A stretch of 64,000 nucleotides of DNA from Burkholderia puraquae (lineage in GTDB: Bacteria > Pseudomonadota > Gammaproteobacteria > Burkholderiales > Burkholderiaceae): contig NZ_NBYX01000014.1 in the NCBI RefSeq assembly GCF_002099195.1, positions 1 through 64,000 on the forward strand, written 5' to 3'. Positions 41,704 to 51,439 of this stretch are shown piece by piece. The number at the start of each line of letters is the position of its first letter. Position 1 is the stretch's first letter. The translations under genes and the position numbers were made by a program. The notes beneath the pieces were generated by a model. The model ran no database searches, was not told the DNA's origin, and saw only the letters and a list, made by a program, of their open reading frames with translations.

Positions 41704-43254
41704 ATGACCAAGCTGCGTTCGTGGGGTGCGATTCTTTCGTTGCTGGCGCTCGTTGCATGCGCGAGCCTGCCGCCGCAGGCCGAGCGCGCGCCGACGCACG
41801 CGTACACCGATACGGACAGCACGCGGCTGGGCGTCGCGTTCCAGCAGCAGGCCAGTGCGCATCCGGGGCAGGACGCGTTTCATCTGCTGACCGATCCGGT
41901 TGATGCGCTGGATGCGCGCGTGTTGCTTGCCGATCGCGCGGATAGGTCGCTCGACCTTCAGTACTACATCTGGCATGACGACCTGACCGGGCACGAACTG
42001 GCCGACGCGATCATTCGCGCGGCCGATCGCGGCGTCCGCGTCCGTGCGCTACTCGACGACCTCGGCACGAACGCGGACGACCGCAAGCTGCTCGAGATCA
42101 GTTCGCATCCGAACATCGAGATCCGGCTGTTCAATCCGGTCGCCACGCGCCGGTTCAAGAAGATCGGCACGGTGTTCGAGTTCTCGCGCGTCAACCGGCG
42201 CATGCACAACAAGGCGATGATCGCGGACAACCAGGCGGCGATCGTCGGCGGCCGCAATATCGGCGACGAGTATTTCGGCGCATCGTCGATGCTGGAGTTC
42301 GGCGATCTCGACGTCGTCGTTCATGGCCCGGTCGTGAAAGACATCTCGACCGAATTCGATACGTTCTGGAATTCCCCGTACGCGTATCCGATCAGTGCGC
42401 TGGTCGGGCACGATGCGGCGCCGGGCGGGCTCGACCGCGAGCGCGAACGGTTGCGCGACTACCTGCGGGCCATGGAGGACAATCCATACGTGCTCGAGGC
42501 CAGGCAGCGGCTCGACCGGATCGTTCACGGGCAGGGCACGGAACTGTCGTGGGGCCGCGCGACGGTGCTGTACGACGATCCGTCGAAGATCGCGCACGCG
42601 CCGAACGACAGCGACGGGCACCTGATGCCGCAGTTGCGGGCGCTCGCATTGCAGCCCGAACATGACCTGCTGATCGTGTCGCCGTATTTCGTGCCGGGCA
42701 AGGAGGTCGTCGAGCGGCTGCGCGCGCTCACGGCGCGCGGCGTGCGCGTCACGGTGCTGACCAACTCGCTCGCGTCGACCGACGTGGCGGCCGTGCACGC
42801 GGGCTACCGGCAGTACCGAAGCGATCTCGTGGCGGCCGGCGTGCGGCTTTACGAACGGCGGCCGTCGGGCGACAAGAGTATTTCGAAGCAGGTCATCATC
42901 GGGTCGTCGCGTGCGTCGCTGCATGCGAAGACCTACGTATTCGATCACAAGAGCATTTTCATCGGGTCGATGAATCTCGATCCGCGCTCGCTGAACCTCA
43001 ATACGGAGATCGGCGTTTACTGCGAGAGCCCGGCGATTGCGTCGCAGGTGGCCAACGATCTGGAAGCACGGCTCGACCGGATCGCGTGGCGGGTCGAGCC
43101 AAGGAGCGACCGGGCGGGCAAGGCGCAGCTCAAGTGGATTCAGACCGATTCCGACGGGAAGGTCACCGAGCTCGATCATGAACCGGAAGTGTCGGCCGCG
43201 CGGCGGATGGAAGTCTGGTTTCTCGGGTTGTTTCCGATCGAATCGCAACTGTGA
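41704..43254 (+). CDS. Phospholipase D-family lipoprotein (cardiolipin-synthase-like)
   Basis: A 516-residue protein with a lipoprotein signal (LSLLALVACAS, lipidated Cys near residue 19) and two HKD domains: HNKAMIADNQAAIVGGRN (about 168-185) and HAKTYVFDHKSIFIGSMN (about 410-427). The DLQYYIWHDDLTG and NPVDALDAR-type blocks are those of YmdC/ClsC-like proteins. It should hydrolyse or transfer phosphatidyl groups in the envelope. The gene is intact, high-GC and typical of Burkholderia. It ends 22 bases before the convergent MocR gene. Confidence 0.9.
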   Translation: MTKLRSWGAILSLLALVACASLPPQAERAPTHAYTDTDSTRLGVAFQQQASAHPGQDAFHLLTDPVDALDARVLLADRADRSLDLQYYIWHDDLTGHELADAIIRAADRGVRVRALLDDLGTNADDRKLLEISSHPNIEIRLFNPVATRRFKKIGTVFEFSRVNRRMHNKAMIADNQAAIVGGRNIGDEYFGASSMLEFGDLDVVVHGPVVKDISTEFDTFWNSPYAYPISALVGHDAAPGGLDRERERLRDYLRAMEDNPYVLEARQRLDRIVHGQGTELSWGRATVLYDDPSKIAHAPNDSDGHLMPQLRALALQPEHDLLIVSPYFVPGKEVVERLRALTARGVRVTVLTNSLASTDVAAVHAGYRQYRSDLVAAGVRLYERRPSGDKSISKQVIIGSSRASLHAKTYVFDHKSIFIGSMNLDPRSLNLNTEIGVYCESPAIASQVANDLEARLDRIAWRVEPRSDRAGKAQLKWIQTDSDGKVTELDHEPEVSAARRMEVWFLGLFPIESQL

Positions 43255-43276
43255 GCGACACCGCTGCGCGCGAGGC

Positions 43277-44743
43277 TCAGCAGCGCATGCGGCCGTGCTG
43301 CTCGATGACGGCCGCGAGCTGCATCGTTGCGGCCTCGATCGTCGCATCGTTCAGCCCGGCGTATCCCAGCACGAAGCCGTTGTACGGCCGGCCGTCGCCG
43401 ACCCGATAGCTGCTCAGCGGCTGAAGCAGCAGGCCATGCGCGGCTGCGGCGCGGGCGACGTCGGTATCGTGCAGCGGCATCGCGAGATCGGCCGACAGAT
43501 GCATGCCGCCCGGGCTTTCGCGAACGCTCAGCGCGGCGCCGAGGTGGCGGGCGAGTGCCGCTTTAAGGCTGCTCCGCCGCTCGGCGTACAGCGTCCTCAT
43601 CTTGCGCAGGTGCCGCGCAAACAAACCGGTGTCGATGAATTCGGCCATCGCCAGTTGATCGGCCGAGTGGCCACGATGGACGAGTTCGCGCAGCGTTCTG
43701 GTGAAGCACTCGACCAAAACCGGTGGCACCACCATGAAGCCGAGCCGCAGGGCGGGAAACATCGTCTTGCTGAAGGTGCCGAGATAGCAGACCGGTGCGT
43801 CGGCATGCAGGCCCTGGATCGCGGGCAGCGGCTGGCCGCCGTGGCGGAACTCGCTGTCGTAATCGTCCTCGATGATCCACGCGCCGCACGCGCGTGCGTG
43901 CTCGACGAGCGCCGCGCGCCGCCGGGGGCTCATCAGCGCGCCGAGCGGGTATTGATGCGATGGCGTCGTATAGATCAGCCGGGGCGGCCGGGTGCGCCAT
44001 TGTTCGTCGGTGGGCGCCATCCCTTCGTGGTCGACCTCGATCGGCACGATGTCCAGGCCGGTCGACCGGAATGCGGTTCGGGCGCCGTTATAGCAGGGGT
44101 TCTCGAGCCAGCCGAACTCACCGGGATTCGCCAGCATGCGCGCGCACAGTTCGAGGCTGCTTTGCGTGCCGTCGGTGATGAATACCTGGCCTGTTTCGCA
44201 GCGCACGCCTCGCGAGACCCGGATGTAGGCGGCCACGGCGCGCCGCAATTCGGGCAGCCCTTCGACCGGGCCGTATGCGAGCTGCGCGGGCTTGATCACT
44301 TTCCATGCGCGCTCGATACAACGGCGCCATTGGGCAACCGGGAATTCATCGAGCGACGGGAGACCGGGAACGAACGGCAGCATGCGTTCGGGTTCGGGAT
44401 CGGCGTTCTCCAGCCCGTGCACGCGCTCGGACAGTTGAACCGGGGCCGGGCCGCTTTCGAGTCCGGCGCTCGAACGGCCGCATCCGTCCCATCGCGTGAT
44501 CGTACCGTTGCGCGTGGCCGCCACGAAGCCCTCTTCGGCAAGGCGCTCGTACGCATAGACCGCCGAATTGCGCGCGATGCCCAGCTCCGCGGCGAGCACG
44601 CGCGTCGACACGAGCCGCGTACCGGGCGGGAGGTGCCCGTCCAGCAGCATGTTGCGCAGGCTCCGGTAGAGGGCTTCCTGCTGGCTGTGGCGTGTCGTGC
44701 CGTCCTGTCTGGAAAGCGAAGAGATGAGCAGCGCGAGATCCAT
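43277..44743 (-). CDS. MocR/PdxR-type GntR regulator with aminotransferase domain
   Basis: A 488-residue fusion. The N-terminal GntR winged helix (YRSLRNMLLDGHLPPGTRLVSTRVLAAELGIARNSAVYAYERLAEEG) leads into a class I aminotransferase-like domain. The latter has TDGTQSSLELCARML and the PLP lysine region YLGTFSKTMFPALRLG. Such proteins sense pyridoxal phosphate or amino compounds. ATG 44743 is chosen as it starts MDLALLISSL; the frame reaches 44809. It diverges from a PNPOx-like gene at 45058 and probably regulates it (inference). Confidence 0.9.
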   Translation of the reverse strand: MDLALLISSLSRQDGTTRHSQQEALYRSLRNMLLDGHLPPGTRLVSTRVLAAELGIARNSAVYAYERLAEEGFVAATRNGTITRWDGCGRSSAGLESGPAPVQLSERVHGLENADPEPERMLPFVPGLPSLDEFPVAQWRRCIERAWKVIKPAQLAYGPVEGLPELRRAVAAYIRVSRGVRCETGQVFITDGTQSSLELCARMLANPGEFGWLENPCYNGARTAFRSTGLDIVPIEVDHEGMAPTDEQWRTRPPRLIYTTPSHQYPLGALMSPRRRAALVEHARACGAWIIEDDYDSEFRHGGQPLPAIQGLHADAPVCYLGTFSKTMFPALRLGFMVVPPVLVECFTRTLRELVHRGHSADQLAMAEFIDTGLFARHLRKMRTLYAERRSSLKAALARHLGAALSVRESPGGMHLSADLAMPLHDTDVARAAAAHGLLLQPLSSYRVGDGRPYNGFVLGYAGLNDATIEAATMQLAAVIEQHGRMRC

Positions 44744-45057
44744 GGCTGGTTCCAGAATTTTTCGTTGAGCTGGTTCTTTTGAAGATTCGACGCGCATCGT
44801 ATCGTTCACGTTCTCGCGGTGCCGGCTGGTGCGCAGGTCTTTCCGGTGATCGTCACCGATAGCGGAATGCGCGTATTTTGATCGATTTGGCGAGCGACTG
44901 TCGATGGATCGATCGACCGGTTGCTCGGGTGTGGAAGCAGCACGTGTCCGAATCGATTAACTTCGGAGTGCAAATATTATTTGGAGTGAATGTCTGCGTC
45001 TTTCCGGAACGCGGGCCGCACGATATGCGCCAGGGCGCGCGAACAGGAAAACGAAAC

Positions 45058-45708
45058 ATGAAAGACCAGACCGTCATCTCTCCCACATCCCGCACCACCA
45101 TTCGCCGCCTGCCGGAACTGGCGAATCGCGATCGCACGATGCTTCATCGCATCGTGGACGACGCCTATGTGTGCCACATCGCGTTCCGGGCAGGCGACGA
45201 CACGCACTGCATCCCGACCGCGCACTGGAGACGGGGCGATGACCTCTATATTCACGGGTCCAATGGCAGCCGGATGATCAAGGCGTTGTCGGCGGGCACG
45301 CAGACGTCCGTCGCGATTACGTTGCTGGACGGTCTCGTGTTGGCCAGGTCGGCCTTCAATCATTCGATGAATTATCGATCCGCAGTGATCTACGGGCGGT
45401 TCGAGATGGTGGAGGGCAGTGCGGAGAAGCTCGCAGCGCTGGATGCATTGATGGACAAGATCGCACCCGGTCGCAAGCATGACGCGCGGCCCGGTAACGA
45501 GAGGGAGATCAATGCGACCAGCGTGCTGCGGATTGCTCTTGAGGAAGCAGCCGTGAAAGTCAGCGATTCCATGCCGTCCGACAAGGACGAAGATCTCGCG
45601 CTCGCCGTCTGGACGGGGATCCTGCCGCTGAAGACGACGCGCGGCGCGCCGGTTCATGCCGACGGCAACGTGCCGGTGCCGGACTACGTCCGGAACTGGG
45701 CCGGGTGA
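45058..45708 (+). CDS. Pyridoxamine 5'-phosphate oxidase-like FMN-binding protein
   Basis: A 216-residue split-barrel flavoprotein. VDDAYVCHIAFRAGDDTHCIPTAHWRRGDDLYIHGSNGSRMIKAL is the flavin-binding core of the Pfam PNPOx-like group, followed by SVAITLLDGLVLARSAFNHSMNYRSAVIYGRFE. It likely binds FMN or a deazaflavin and reduces or oxidises a small substrate. ATG 45058 follows AGGAAAACG. A small stem-loop with a T-rich tail (45712-45733) closes the gene. The divergent MocR regulator suggests a link to vitamin B6 or amine metabolism. Confidence 0.85.
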   Translation: MKDQTVISPTSRTTIRRLPELANRDRTMLHRIVDDAYVCHIAFRAGDDTHCIPTAHWRRGDDLYIHGSNGSRMIKALSAGTQTSVAITLLDGLVLARSAFNHSMNYRSAVIYGRFEMVEGSAEKLAALDALMDKIAPGRKHDARPGNEREINATSVLRIALEEAAVKVSDSMPSDKDEDLALAVWTGILPLKTTRGAPVHADGNVPVPDYVRNWAG

Positions 45709-45711
45709 GTT

Positions 45712-45734
45712 GCGCGGCAAGGCCGCGCGGTTTT
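45712..45734 (+). terminator. Short stem-loop terminator
   Basis: GCGCGGC (45712-45718) pairs with GCCGCGC (45722-45728) across three bases, followed by GGTTTTGT. It lies immediately after the PNPOx-like stop codon. Confidence 0.55.
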
Positions 45735-45819
45735 GTGGAAAGTGGCGGCGTGCGGCATTTGGCGTCGTGCTGCGTTTGCATGGCAGCGCGAATGCCGCGC
45801 TGCCGTCACGGCGTACGTT

Positions 45820-47502
45820 TCACTCGGCGTGATGTTCACGCGTCTCGTGCGGCGGATGCGACTCCGCAGGGTGCGGATGCGGTGCGGCCGCGTGCTCGGG
45901 GGCCGGTTGCCGCGGCTGCGGTGCCGCGTGTTCCTGCGGTTGCGCTTCGTTGCGCGGCGGCGCCTCCTTGTGCACTTGCTGCTGAGCTTCGTTGCGTTGT
46001 TGCATGGCTTCGCGCTGCTCTTGCTGCGCTGCGTTGTGTTGCTGCAGCTCCTCGCGCTGCTGCTGCGCAGCGTTGTGCTGCTGCATTTCCTCGCGTTGCT
46101 TCTGCGCTGCGTTGTGCTGTTGTATCGCTTCGCGTTGCTGCTGAGCCTCGTTGCGTTGTTGTTGCTGCTGTTGCTGTGCGGCCGCGCGATGTTCCTGTGC
46201 GGCGTGTTCCTGCTGCATTGCCTGCTGCCGCTCCTCGCGCATCGCGCCGGGCGCATGTTGCGCCGGCGCTTCGGCATGTGATTCGTTCGCACGGTTCTGC
46301 GCGAATGCGTCGGGCGACGGCCGTGCGCCGGGACGTGCGTCGTTCGCGCCGAAGTGCGGCATTGTCATCGGCACGGCGCCCGGGCGTTGCTCCATGGCCT
46401 GCCCGCGCATCGGTTCCGCACCCGGCTGCATCGGGTTGCGTTCGATCGTCGTGTTGTTGGTGACGTTGCCGCCGTAGTTGTTCGTGATGCGCGTGTTGCG
46501 GATGTTGGTGATGTTGTTGATCACGGTGGTCGACTTCGACATATACGTGGTGTGGTTGTACACCACGGCCGGGCGCTGCCAGCCGCCGTTCCAGCCGGGG
46601 CCTTCCGGACGCGGCGCGCCCCAGTTCATGCCCCATGCATGCCAGCCCCAGTCGTGGTGCCCGAAGATCGCGGCGCCGACGGCGATACCGACGCCGAACG
46701 TGATCACGCCGGCGGCAACGACTTCACCCGTGCTGTATGAAGGCGGCCGATACACGTAGCCGGGGTAGGGCGAAACCGGCTCGCCGTAGACGACCGTCGG
46801 GTTGTACGACGGGACATAGACGACGTCGGGCTGTGCGGATTCGATCTCGATGGCCTGCGCGGGCGGCGGCACGATCGCCGGCCCGGCGTAGACCACGGGC
46901 GCATCGGTGGCCGGCGTATAGCCGGTCGGTGCGGCCTGCGCGACTTGCGTGACCCGCATCTGGCCGCCCGTGCGGAGATGGCCGGACGTCTGCGCGCGCT
47001 GGCGCATCACCTGGATCGCGTTCATCACGTCGGTCGGATCGTTGTAGTACGCCTGGCCGAGCGACGTGGTCCAGGCAGGGTTCGACGCCATCTGCGACAG
47101 CACCGCGGGGAACGCGGTCAATGCCTTGACGGACGGGTCCCACGGTTGCGTATCGGCGGCGGTTGCGAGTGCCTGTCCCTTCAACGACGGATTCTGCGCG
47201 CCCCAGTTATTGGCGGCCGTAATCTGGTCCGGGTACGTTGCACCCGCCAGTACCAGCGCGACGAGCTTGTCGGGGAACAGTGCGATCGGCGCGACCATCT
47301 GGTAGAGCTGGTCAGCGGTCGGCGGCGTGTACGCGACAGGCGTCGACGCGGGTTGTGCCGCGGCGGCCGTGCTCGCGTCGCTGGCCGGCGTAGCGGCGCT
47401 GCTGTCGCTGTTCTTGTTGCAAGCCGAGAGGCCGAGCAGCGACACGATGAGGGACGACGCGATCAGCGTTCTGACGGGGCGGTGTGCACGTGTGTTGTTC
47501 AT
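45820..47502 (-). CDS. DUF3300 lipoprotein with Gln-rich repeat tail
   Basis: A 560-residue exported protein. A lipoprotein signal (SSLIVSLLGLSACNKN) is followed by a Ser/Ala linker and the DUF3300 domain (QLYQMVAPIALFPDKLVALVLAGATYPDQI). Downstream are YYNDPTDVMNAIQVMRQRA and VVYVPSYNPTVVYG. The C-terminal 200 residues are low-complexity, with a 12-13-residue QHNAAQxQREExQ repeat and a His-rich end. Domain function is unknown. ATG 47502 fits the signal peptide; no clear ribosome site is seen and the frame extends to 47928. Confidence 0.87.
   Translation of the reverse strand: MNNTRAHRPVRTLIASSLIVSLLGLSACNKNSDSSAATPASDASTAAAAQPASTPVAYTPPTADQLYQMVAPIALFPDKLVALVLAGATYPDQITAANNWGAQNPSLKGQALATAADTQPWDPSVKALTAFPAVLSQMASNPAWTTSLGQAYYNDPTDVMNAIQVMRQRAQTSGHLRTGGQMRVTQVAQAAPTGYTPATDAPVVYAGPAIVPPPAQAIEIESAQPDVVYVPSYNPTVVYGEPVSPYPGYVYRPPSYSTGEVVAAGVITFGVGIAVGAAIFGHHDWGWHAWGMNWGAPRPEGPGWNGGWQRPAVVYNHTTYMSKSTTVINNITNIRNTRITNNYGGNVTNNTTIERNPMQPGAEPMRGQAMEQRPGAVPMTMPHFGANDARPGARPSPDAFAQNRANESHAEAPAQHAPGAMREERQQAMQQEHAAQEHRAAAQQQQQQQRNEAQQQREAIQQHNAAQKQREEMQQHNAAQQQREELQQHNAAQQEQREAMQQRNEAQQQVHKEAPPRNEAQPQEHAAPQPRQPAPEHAAAPHPHPAESHPPHETREHHAE
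45971..46170 (-). repeat. Coding tandem repeat (Gln/Arg-rich, 12-13 residues)
   Basis: About five degenerate units of QHNAAQ-QREE-Q within the DUF3300 protein tail. At DNA level CTGCTGCGC- and GTTGTGCTGCTG-type blocks recur about every 36-39 bases. Such a segment is prone to slippage and copy-number change. Confidence 0.75.
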
Positions 47503-47955
47503 GTTGTTCGTTCGGTGTTGTGTCGGCGTTGGCAGGCACGCGGGCGGCGCGACCGGCTTGAGCACTGTGCCGCGACCGTCAGCGCATGCTCCGGGGGCAA
47601 CGGCCGGGGCAGGCGGCAAGGTCGCGATCGCATGGTGGTTGTCTTGCGACGAATCGATATATCCAGTTAAACGCGCGACACACGCGGAAGTTGTCTGGGT
47701 GTTGTGTAACAGTGTGTGTACCTTGCGGCCCGTAAGCGGGCTGGCGCCGCCCGGGTAATGGATATGAAAGTTGCTTGCGCAACGATTGAAAGGTCGGCGA
47801 GGGCATCGTCGCGCCGGATGCCGCGCCGCGAGATGACGCGGAACGTAAAAAAACCCGCGAAGGCTGCAAAGCCCCGCGGGTGGTTTGATCGATCTCGTCC
47901 GGTTCGGTGCGTGCGCTGCGGTGCGCACGCGGAACCGGGGCGGTTCATCGATCCA
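47503..47955. other. Intergenic region between S53 peptidase and DUF3300 genes
   Basis: About 450 bases on the minus-strand transcript side. It contains the S53 gene's terminator (47846-47881) and presumably the DUF3300 promoter. No gene is supported; the frames through it are extensions of the flanking genes. Confidence 0.5.
47846..47881 (-). terminator. Rho-independent terminator of the S53 peptidase gene
   Basis: On the minus strand ACCCGCG and CGCGGGT arms (47853-47859 with 47875-47881) plus an inner GGC/GCC pairing form the stem, followed by seven T residues. It begins 75 bases after the S53 stop. Confidence 0.85.
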
Positions 47956-49788
47956 TCAGCGTGCAAAATCCGGCGTGCTCTGGATGAACGTGTTCAGCTT
48001 CGAGATGTTCACGCTGCCGAAGCCCGTCGTCGCGTCCCAGCCGGCCTTTGCCTTGTAGCCGTAGGTGCCGCTGCCGTTGTTGCCGGACGTAACGTCGTGC
48101 AGCAGGGCCGCGTTGCTCGGGAAGTACTTGTAGATGCTCGACGCGGGGAACCCGAGCGCATTGTTGTTCGCGGACTGCAGCCGCGCCCAGATGCCCGTGA
48201 AGATCGGCGCGGCGAGGCTCGTGCCGCCTTCGTTGTTCAGGTAGCCCGAGCCCCACAGCGTGTCGGACGTCTGGCCGTTCACGACGAGAATCGCGCCGGT
48301 GCGCAGGTCCGCGTCGAAGCCGACGTCAGGCAGCGCGCGCTTGGTCGATCCGGTGAGGCTCGACGATTGCCACGACGGCGCGGCTTCGTACTTGCTGTAC
48401 CCGCCGCCCGTCGACCACACGGTGCCCGGCTGCCAGCTCGGGTCGTTCCAGACGATCTCGCTGTTGTACGCGTGAGTCGACGTATTGGTGAACAGCGTCG
48501 TGCCGCCGACGGCGATCACGTATGGCGACGTTGCCGGCTCGCTCACCGTGTAGGTCGAGCGCGACGGCGTGCCGCTCGCGCATTCGTACGCACCATGGTC
48601 GCCGGCGGATACCGAGAAGGTCTGCCCTTGCGCGATTGCCTGCTTGAAGATGGTGTCGTCGGTTGCCTGCGAGCCGGTGCTGTTCGCGGACGATTCGCAC
48701 ACGCCAAGCGACACGTTGATCACCTTCGCGACGTTGTCGGTCACGGCCTTGTTGTACGCGGCGGTGATCGCGGTGAGCGTCATCGACGGTGCGACGTAGA
48801 ACACGACCTGCTTCACGCTGCCGCCGGCCGCGCCGACGATCGACTGGCTGTCGAGGTTCCATTCGACGGTGCCGTCGGTGTCGGTGTAAGAACTGCCGGA
48901 CGGGCCCGTCTTCACGATGCTGCTGCTGATCGTGCCGAGGCTGTTGTTTGCGGCGAACGTATTGAGGTCGCTTACCGTCTGCGACAGGTCGCCTTCGGAG
49001 ATGATGCCGACCGTGGTCTGCGAGGCCGTTGGCGTGCCGTCGCCGCCATAGATCGACGAGAACTCGGTCGGGTTGTGCGGCACCGCCGATGCGCCGGCCG
49101 GAATCGTCAGGTTGCTGGTGTTGCCTTGCGGCTGGCTGCCCGCGCCCGTGTGCATCAGCTCGACGTTCTGCAGGCCCAGCACCGCGCCCACGATGCCGCC
49201 GATCGCGTTCGGCACTTGCGCGGCGTCGGTATTCGCATAGACGCTGCGACCGTTGCGCGAGAAGCGCTTGAGCGTCGTGCGGAACGCGGACTTGATGGTT
49301 GCCGCGGTGCCGGACGCGGATACCAGCAGGCGGTTCGGCGCGACCACGATGTTCACGAAGCCTTCCTTGCGCAGATGCGCAACGACCGAGGCGACCTGCT
49401 GGTCGGTCGGCGCATATTGCGCCGCGAACTGCGCCGGCGTGAGGAACTGCCGGTAGTGCGGGGAACCAGGCGTATGCAGGTCGTGCAGGTATTGGTCGAG
49501 TTGTGCTTCGTTGCGCAGGTTCAATCCGAGCACGATATCCACCGATTCGCCCGGCGCCATCTCGACGGCTGCCGCAGCGGCGGCGGCCGTGCTCGCGGCA
49601 GGCGCGCCGGCCGTACCGGCTTCGCTCTGCTGCACGAGCGGCAGGAAGCCCTTGGTGCGCGTTTCCGTCCAGCCGGCCGCAGGCGCGGCGTGGACGGTCG
49701 CCATGCCGAACGACGCGGCTGCTGCTGCGGCGAATGCGAGCTTGACGAAGCGATGGTGCTTTTGATTCTTGTCTGCAACCTGATTCAT
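47956..49788 (-). CDS. Secreted S53 (sedolisin/pseudomonalisin) serine-carboxyl peptidase
   Basis: A 610-residue preproprotease. A signal peptide (VKLAFAAAAAASFGMATVHA) is followed by a prodomain with LRNEAQLDQYLHDLHTPGSPHYRQFLTPAQFAAQYAP. The catalytic set is Glu309 and Asp313 (GTVEWNLDSQS), Asp397 (SAGDHG) and Ser524 (GGTSLAAP). The Glu-x3-Asp spacing and positions match the family. The C-terminal DVTSGNNG-Y-AKAGWDATTGFGSVN fits the calcium site. It should be secreted and self-activate at acid pH. ATG 49788 starts the signal peptide. Confidence 0.93.
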   Translation of the reverse strand: MNQVADKNQKHHRFVKLAFAAAAAASFGMATVHAAPAAGWTETRTKGFLPLVQQSEAGTAGAPAASTAAAAAAAVEMAPGESVDIVLGLNLRNEAQLDQYLHDLHTPGSPHYRQFLTPAQFAAQYAPTDQQVASVVAHLRKEGFVNIVVAPNRLLVSASGTAATIKSAFRTTLKRFSRNGRSVYANTDAAQVPNAIGGIVGAVLGLQNVELMHTGAGSQPQGNTSNLTIPAGASAVPHNPTEFSSIYGGDGTPTASQTTVGIISEGDLSQTVSDLNTFAANNSLGTISSSIVKTGPSGSSYTDTDGTVEWNLDSQSIVGAAGGSVKQVVFYVAPSMTLTAITAAYNKAVTDNVAKVINVSLGVCESSANSTGSQATDDTIFKQAIAQGQTFSVSAGDHGAYECASGTPSRSTYTVSEPATSPYVIAVGGTTLFTNTSTHAYNSEIVWNDPSWQPGTVWSTGGGYSKYEAAPSWQSSSLTGSTKRALPDVGFDADLRTGAILVVNGQTSDTLWGSGYLNNEGGTSLAAPIFTGIWARLQSANNNALGFPASSIYKYFPSNAALLHDVTSGNNGSGTYGYKAKAGWDATTGFGSVNISKLNTFIQSTPDFAR

Positions 49789-50559
49789 TTGAATTACCCC
49801 TCCGGTTGAACATCGAACGGCACGAACAACAACGGTCGACAGCGGTGCGGGTCGTGCACCGCCGATTTCTGTCGCACGCGTGCGGATGGCACAGGCGCGA
49901 CAGGGCCCTTCGCCCGATCCGGAACGGTGTTTTTCTCCGGGGGCGAAATACGGAAAACGCGGTAACGGGAAGGCTGCGCCGAGGTACGACGCAACCGCGC
50001 CGGACATGGCGCGGGCGGGATTGCTAGAGCAACAGTTTCGTTGTCCTGCTCATTTGATTCGATCCTTCGGCCCGCTGCCGGATGGCAGTCGTCCAATGAG
50101 ATGCATCGGGATGTTGCATGCGCCGGCGCGCGAACGATACAGCCGGCGGCGAGCACTGCGGTGCGGCGGAAGCGAAAAAACGTAGAGCGGAGCGATTGCG
50201 TGGTGAACAATTCGTCAGATTGCTTGCATCGGACGGTATCAAGAACGAAAGCGAGGTGTCAAACTTTTTTTGATTATATGAAACTAAATTAAAGCGAATA
50301 AGTGCAATGTTTTTGAAAATATTGGCAGTATTTTGTAATATTCGAGGCCGGCAAAGAAAGTAATGCTGAATTCGATCTGCCGATCGTTTCTGATTCGACG
50401 TGTAATTGGCGCAATTGGCCGATCGTGTTCGAGGCGTGACTCGAATCGCCGGGGCGCGCCGGAAAAAGTCGAGTCCGCGGTTGGCAGGAAGCGGAGCACG
50501 AAGTCTCAAGGTGTCCGACATTTCGCATGCCGGCCGGGTCAACGAGGACCGAACCTGAC
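49789..50559. other. Intergenic region between S53 and phosphotransferase genes
   Basis: About 770 bases. The stretch 50200-50340 is strongly AT-rich. It contains a minus-strand TTGACA (complement of 50257-50262), a possible -35 for S53, with only a weak -10. No gene is supported, although long low-quality frames exist. Confidence 0.4.
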
Positions 50560-51354
50560 GTGATCGATAACGACAAGCTTTGCATCGAAATGCCGGCAGC
50601 CTGGAAGGCCGCACTGGCAGATTGCCGATGGATGCGACAGACGGACGGGCAGTCGGATGCGTTGGTGTTCCGGCTCGATGCGCGCGATGGAACGCGACGG
50701 TTCGTCAAGATCGAACCGGCTGGGCCGCTGGCCGAACTGAGCGACGAGGCGGCGCGACTGCGCTGGCTGGCGACGACGGGCTTGCCGGGCGCGCGGGTGC
50801 TCGACGTGGCATCGGCGGCGGGACGCGAGTGGATGCTGCTGAGTGCCGTGCGCGGCGAAAATCTCGAAGTCGCTCGGCTCGGGCCGGCGGCAAAGGTGGC
50901 GATCATCGCCGACGCGCTGCGTGCACTGCATCGGCTCGATCCGGCAACCTGCCCGTTCGATCACGGCGCTGCGTCTCGCATCGAGCGCGCGTGCGCTCGG
51001 ATGAGCGCGGGGCTCGTCGACGCGGACAACCTCGATGACGCGAATACGGGTGTATCGCTCGACGAACTGTTCGCCAGGCTTCAGGCGAGCCGGCCGTTGA
51101 TCGAGGGCAGGGTCGTCACGCACGGTGACGCGTGCCTGCCCAACTTCATGGTCGAAGACGGCCGCTTCTCGGGCTTCATCGATTGCGGGCGCCTCGGCGT
51201 GGCCGATCGCTATCAGGATCTGGCGCTGGCGGCGCGCGATATCGAAGTGGATCTCGGCGATGAATGGGTCGCACCTTTCTTCGCCCGGTACGGAATCGAG
51301 CAGCCCGATCAGGAGCGGATCGCCTTCTATCGGCTGCTCGACGAGTTTTTCTGA
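50560..51354 (+). CDS. APH(3')-type aminoglycoside phosphotransferase family protein
   Basis: A 264-residue kinase-fold protein. With the GTG start at 50560, catalytic Asp190 (VTHGDACLPN, the HGD-x4-N motif) and metal-binding Asp208 (GFIDCGRLGVADRYQDLA) fall at exactly the APH(3') consensus numbers, and the length equals APH(3')-II. The N-lobe has RFVKIEP for nucleotide binding. It should phosphorylate the 3'-OH of kanamycin-type aminoglycosides if functional. GAGGA lies 11 bases before the GTG. It appears chromosomal and single, with no flanking IS. Confidence 0.88.
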   Translation: MIDNDKLCIEMPAAWKAALADCRWMRQTDGQSDALVFRLDARDGTRRFVKIEPAGPLAELSDEAARLRWLATTGLPGARVLDVASAAGREWMLLSAVRGENLEVARLGPAAKVAIIADALRALHRLDPATCPFDHGAASRIERACARMSAGLVDADNLDDANTGVSLDELFARLQASRPLIEGRVVTHGDACLPNFMVEDGRFSGFIDCGRLGVADRYQDLALAARDIEVDLGDEWVAPFFARYGIEQPDQERIAFYRLLDEFF

Positions 51355-51439
51355 GTCCGCGCGCGGGATTTCGCGGGCGGCGCAGGAGATTGCTTCCTTG
51401 TCCTCCGGGTTACCGGAACTCAGCAGGATTCCTGCCCTT

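Noticed and set aside
41390..41707. 105-codon ORF through the terminator region
   Set aside because: It would read through a strong intrinsic terminator and matches nothing known.
45971..46170. Short tandem repeats considered as a CRISPR array
   Set aside because: Units are degenerate, in frame, without unique spacers, and encode the Gln-rich protein tail.
47716..49809. 697-codon plus-strand frame over the S53 gene
   Set aside because: Arg/Ala-rich antisense shadow of the S53 peptidase, whose motifs, signal peptide and terminator are all on the other strand.
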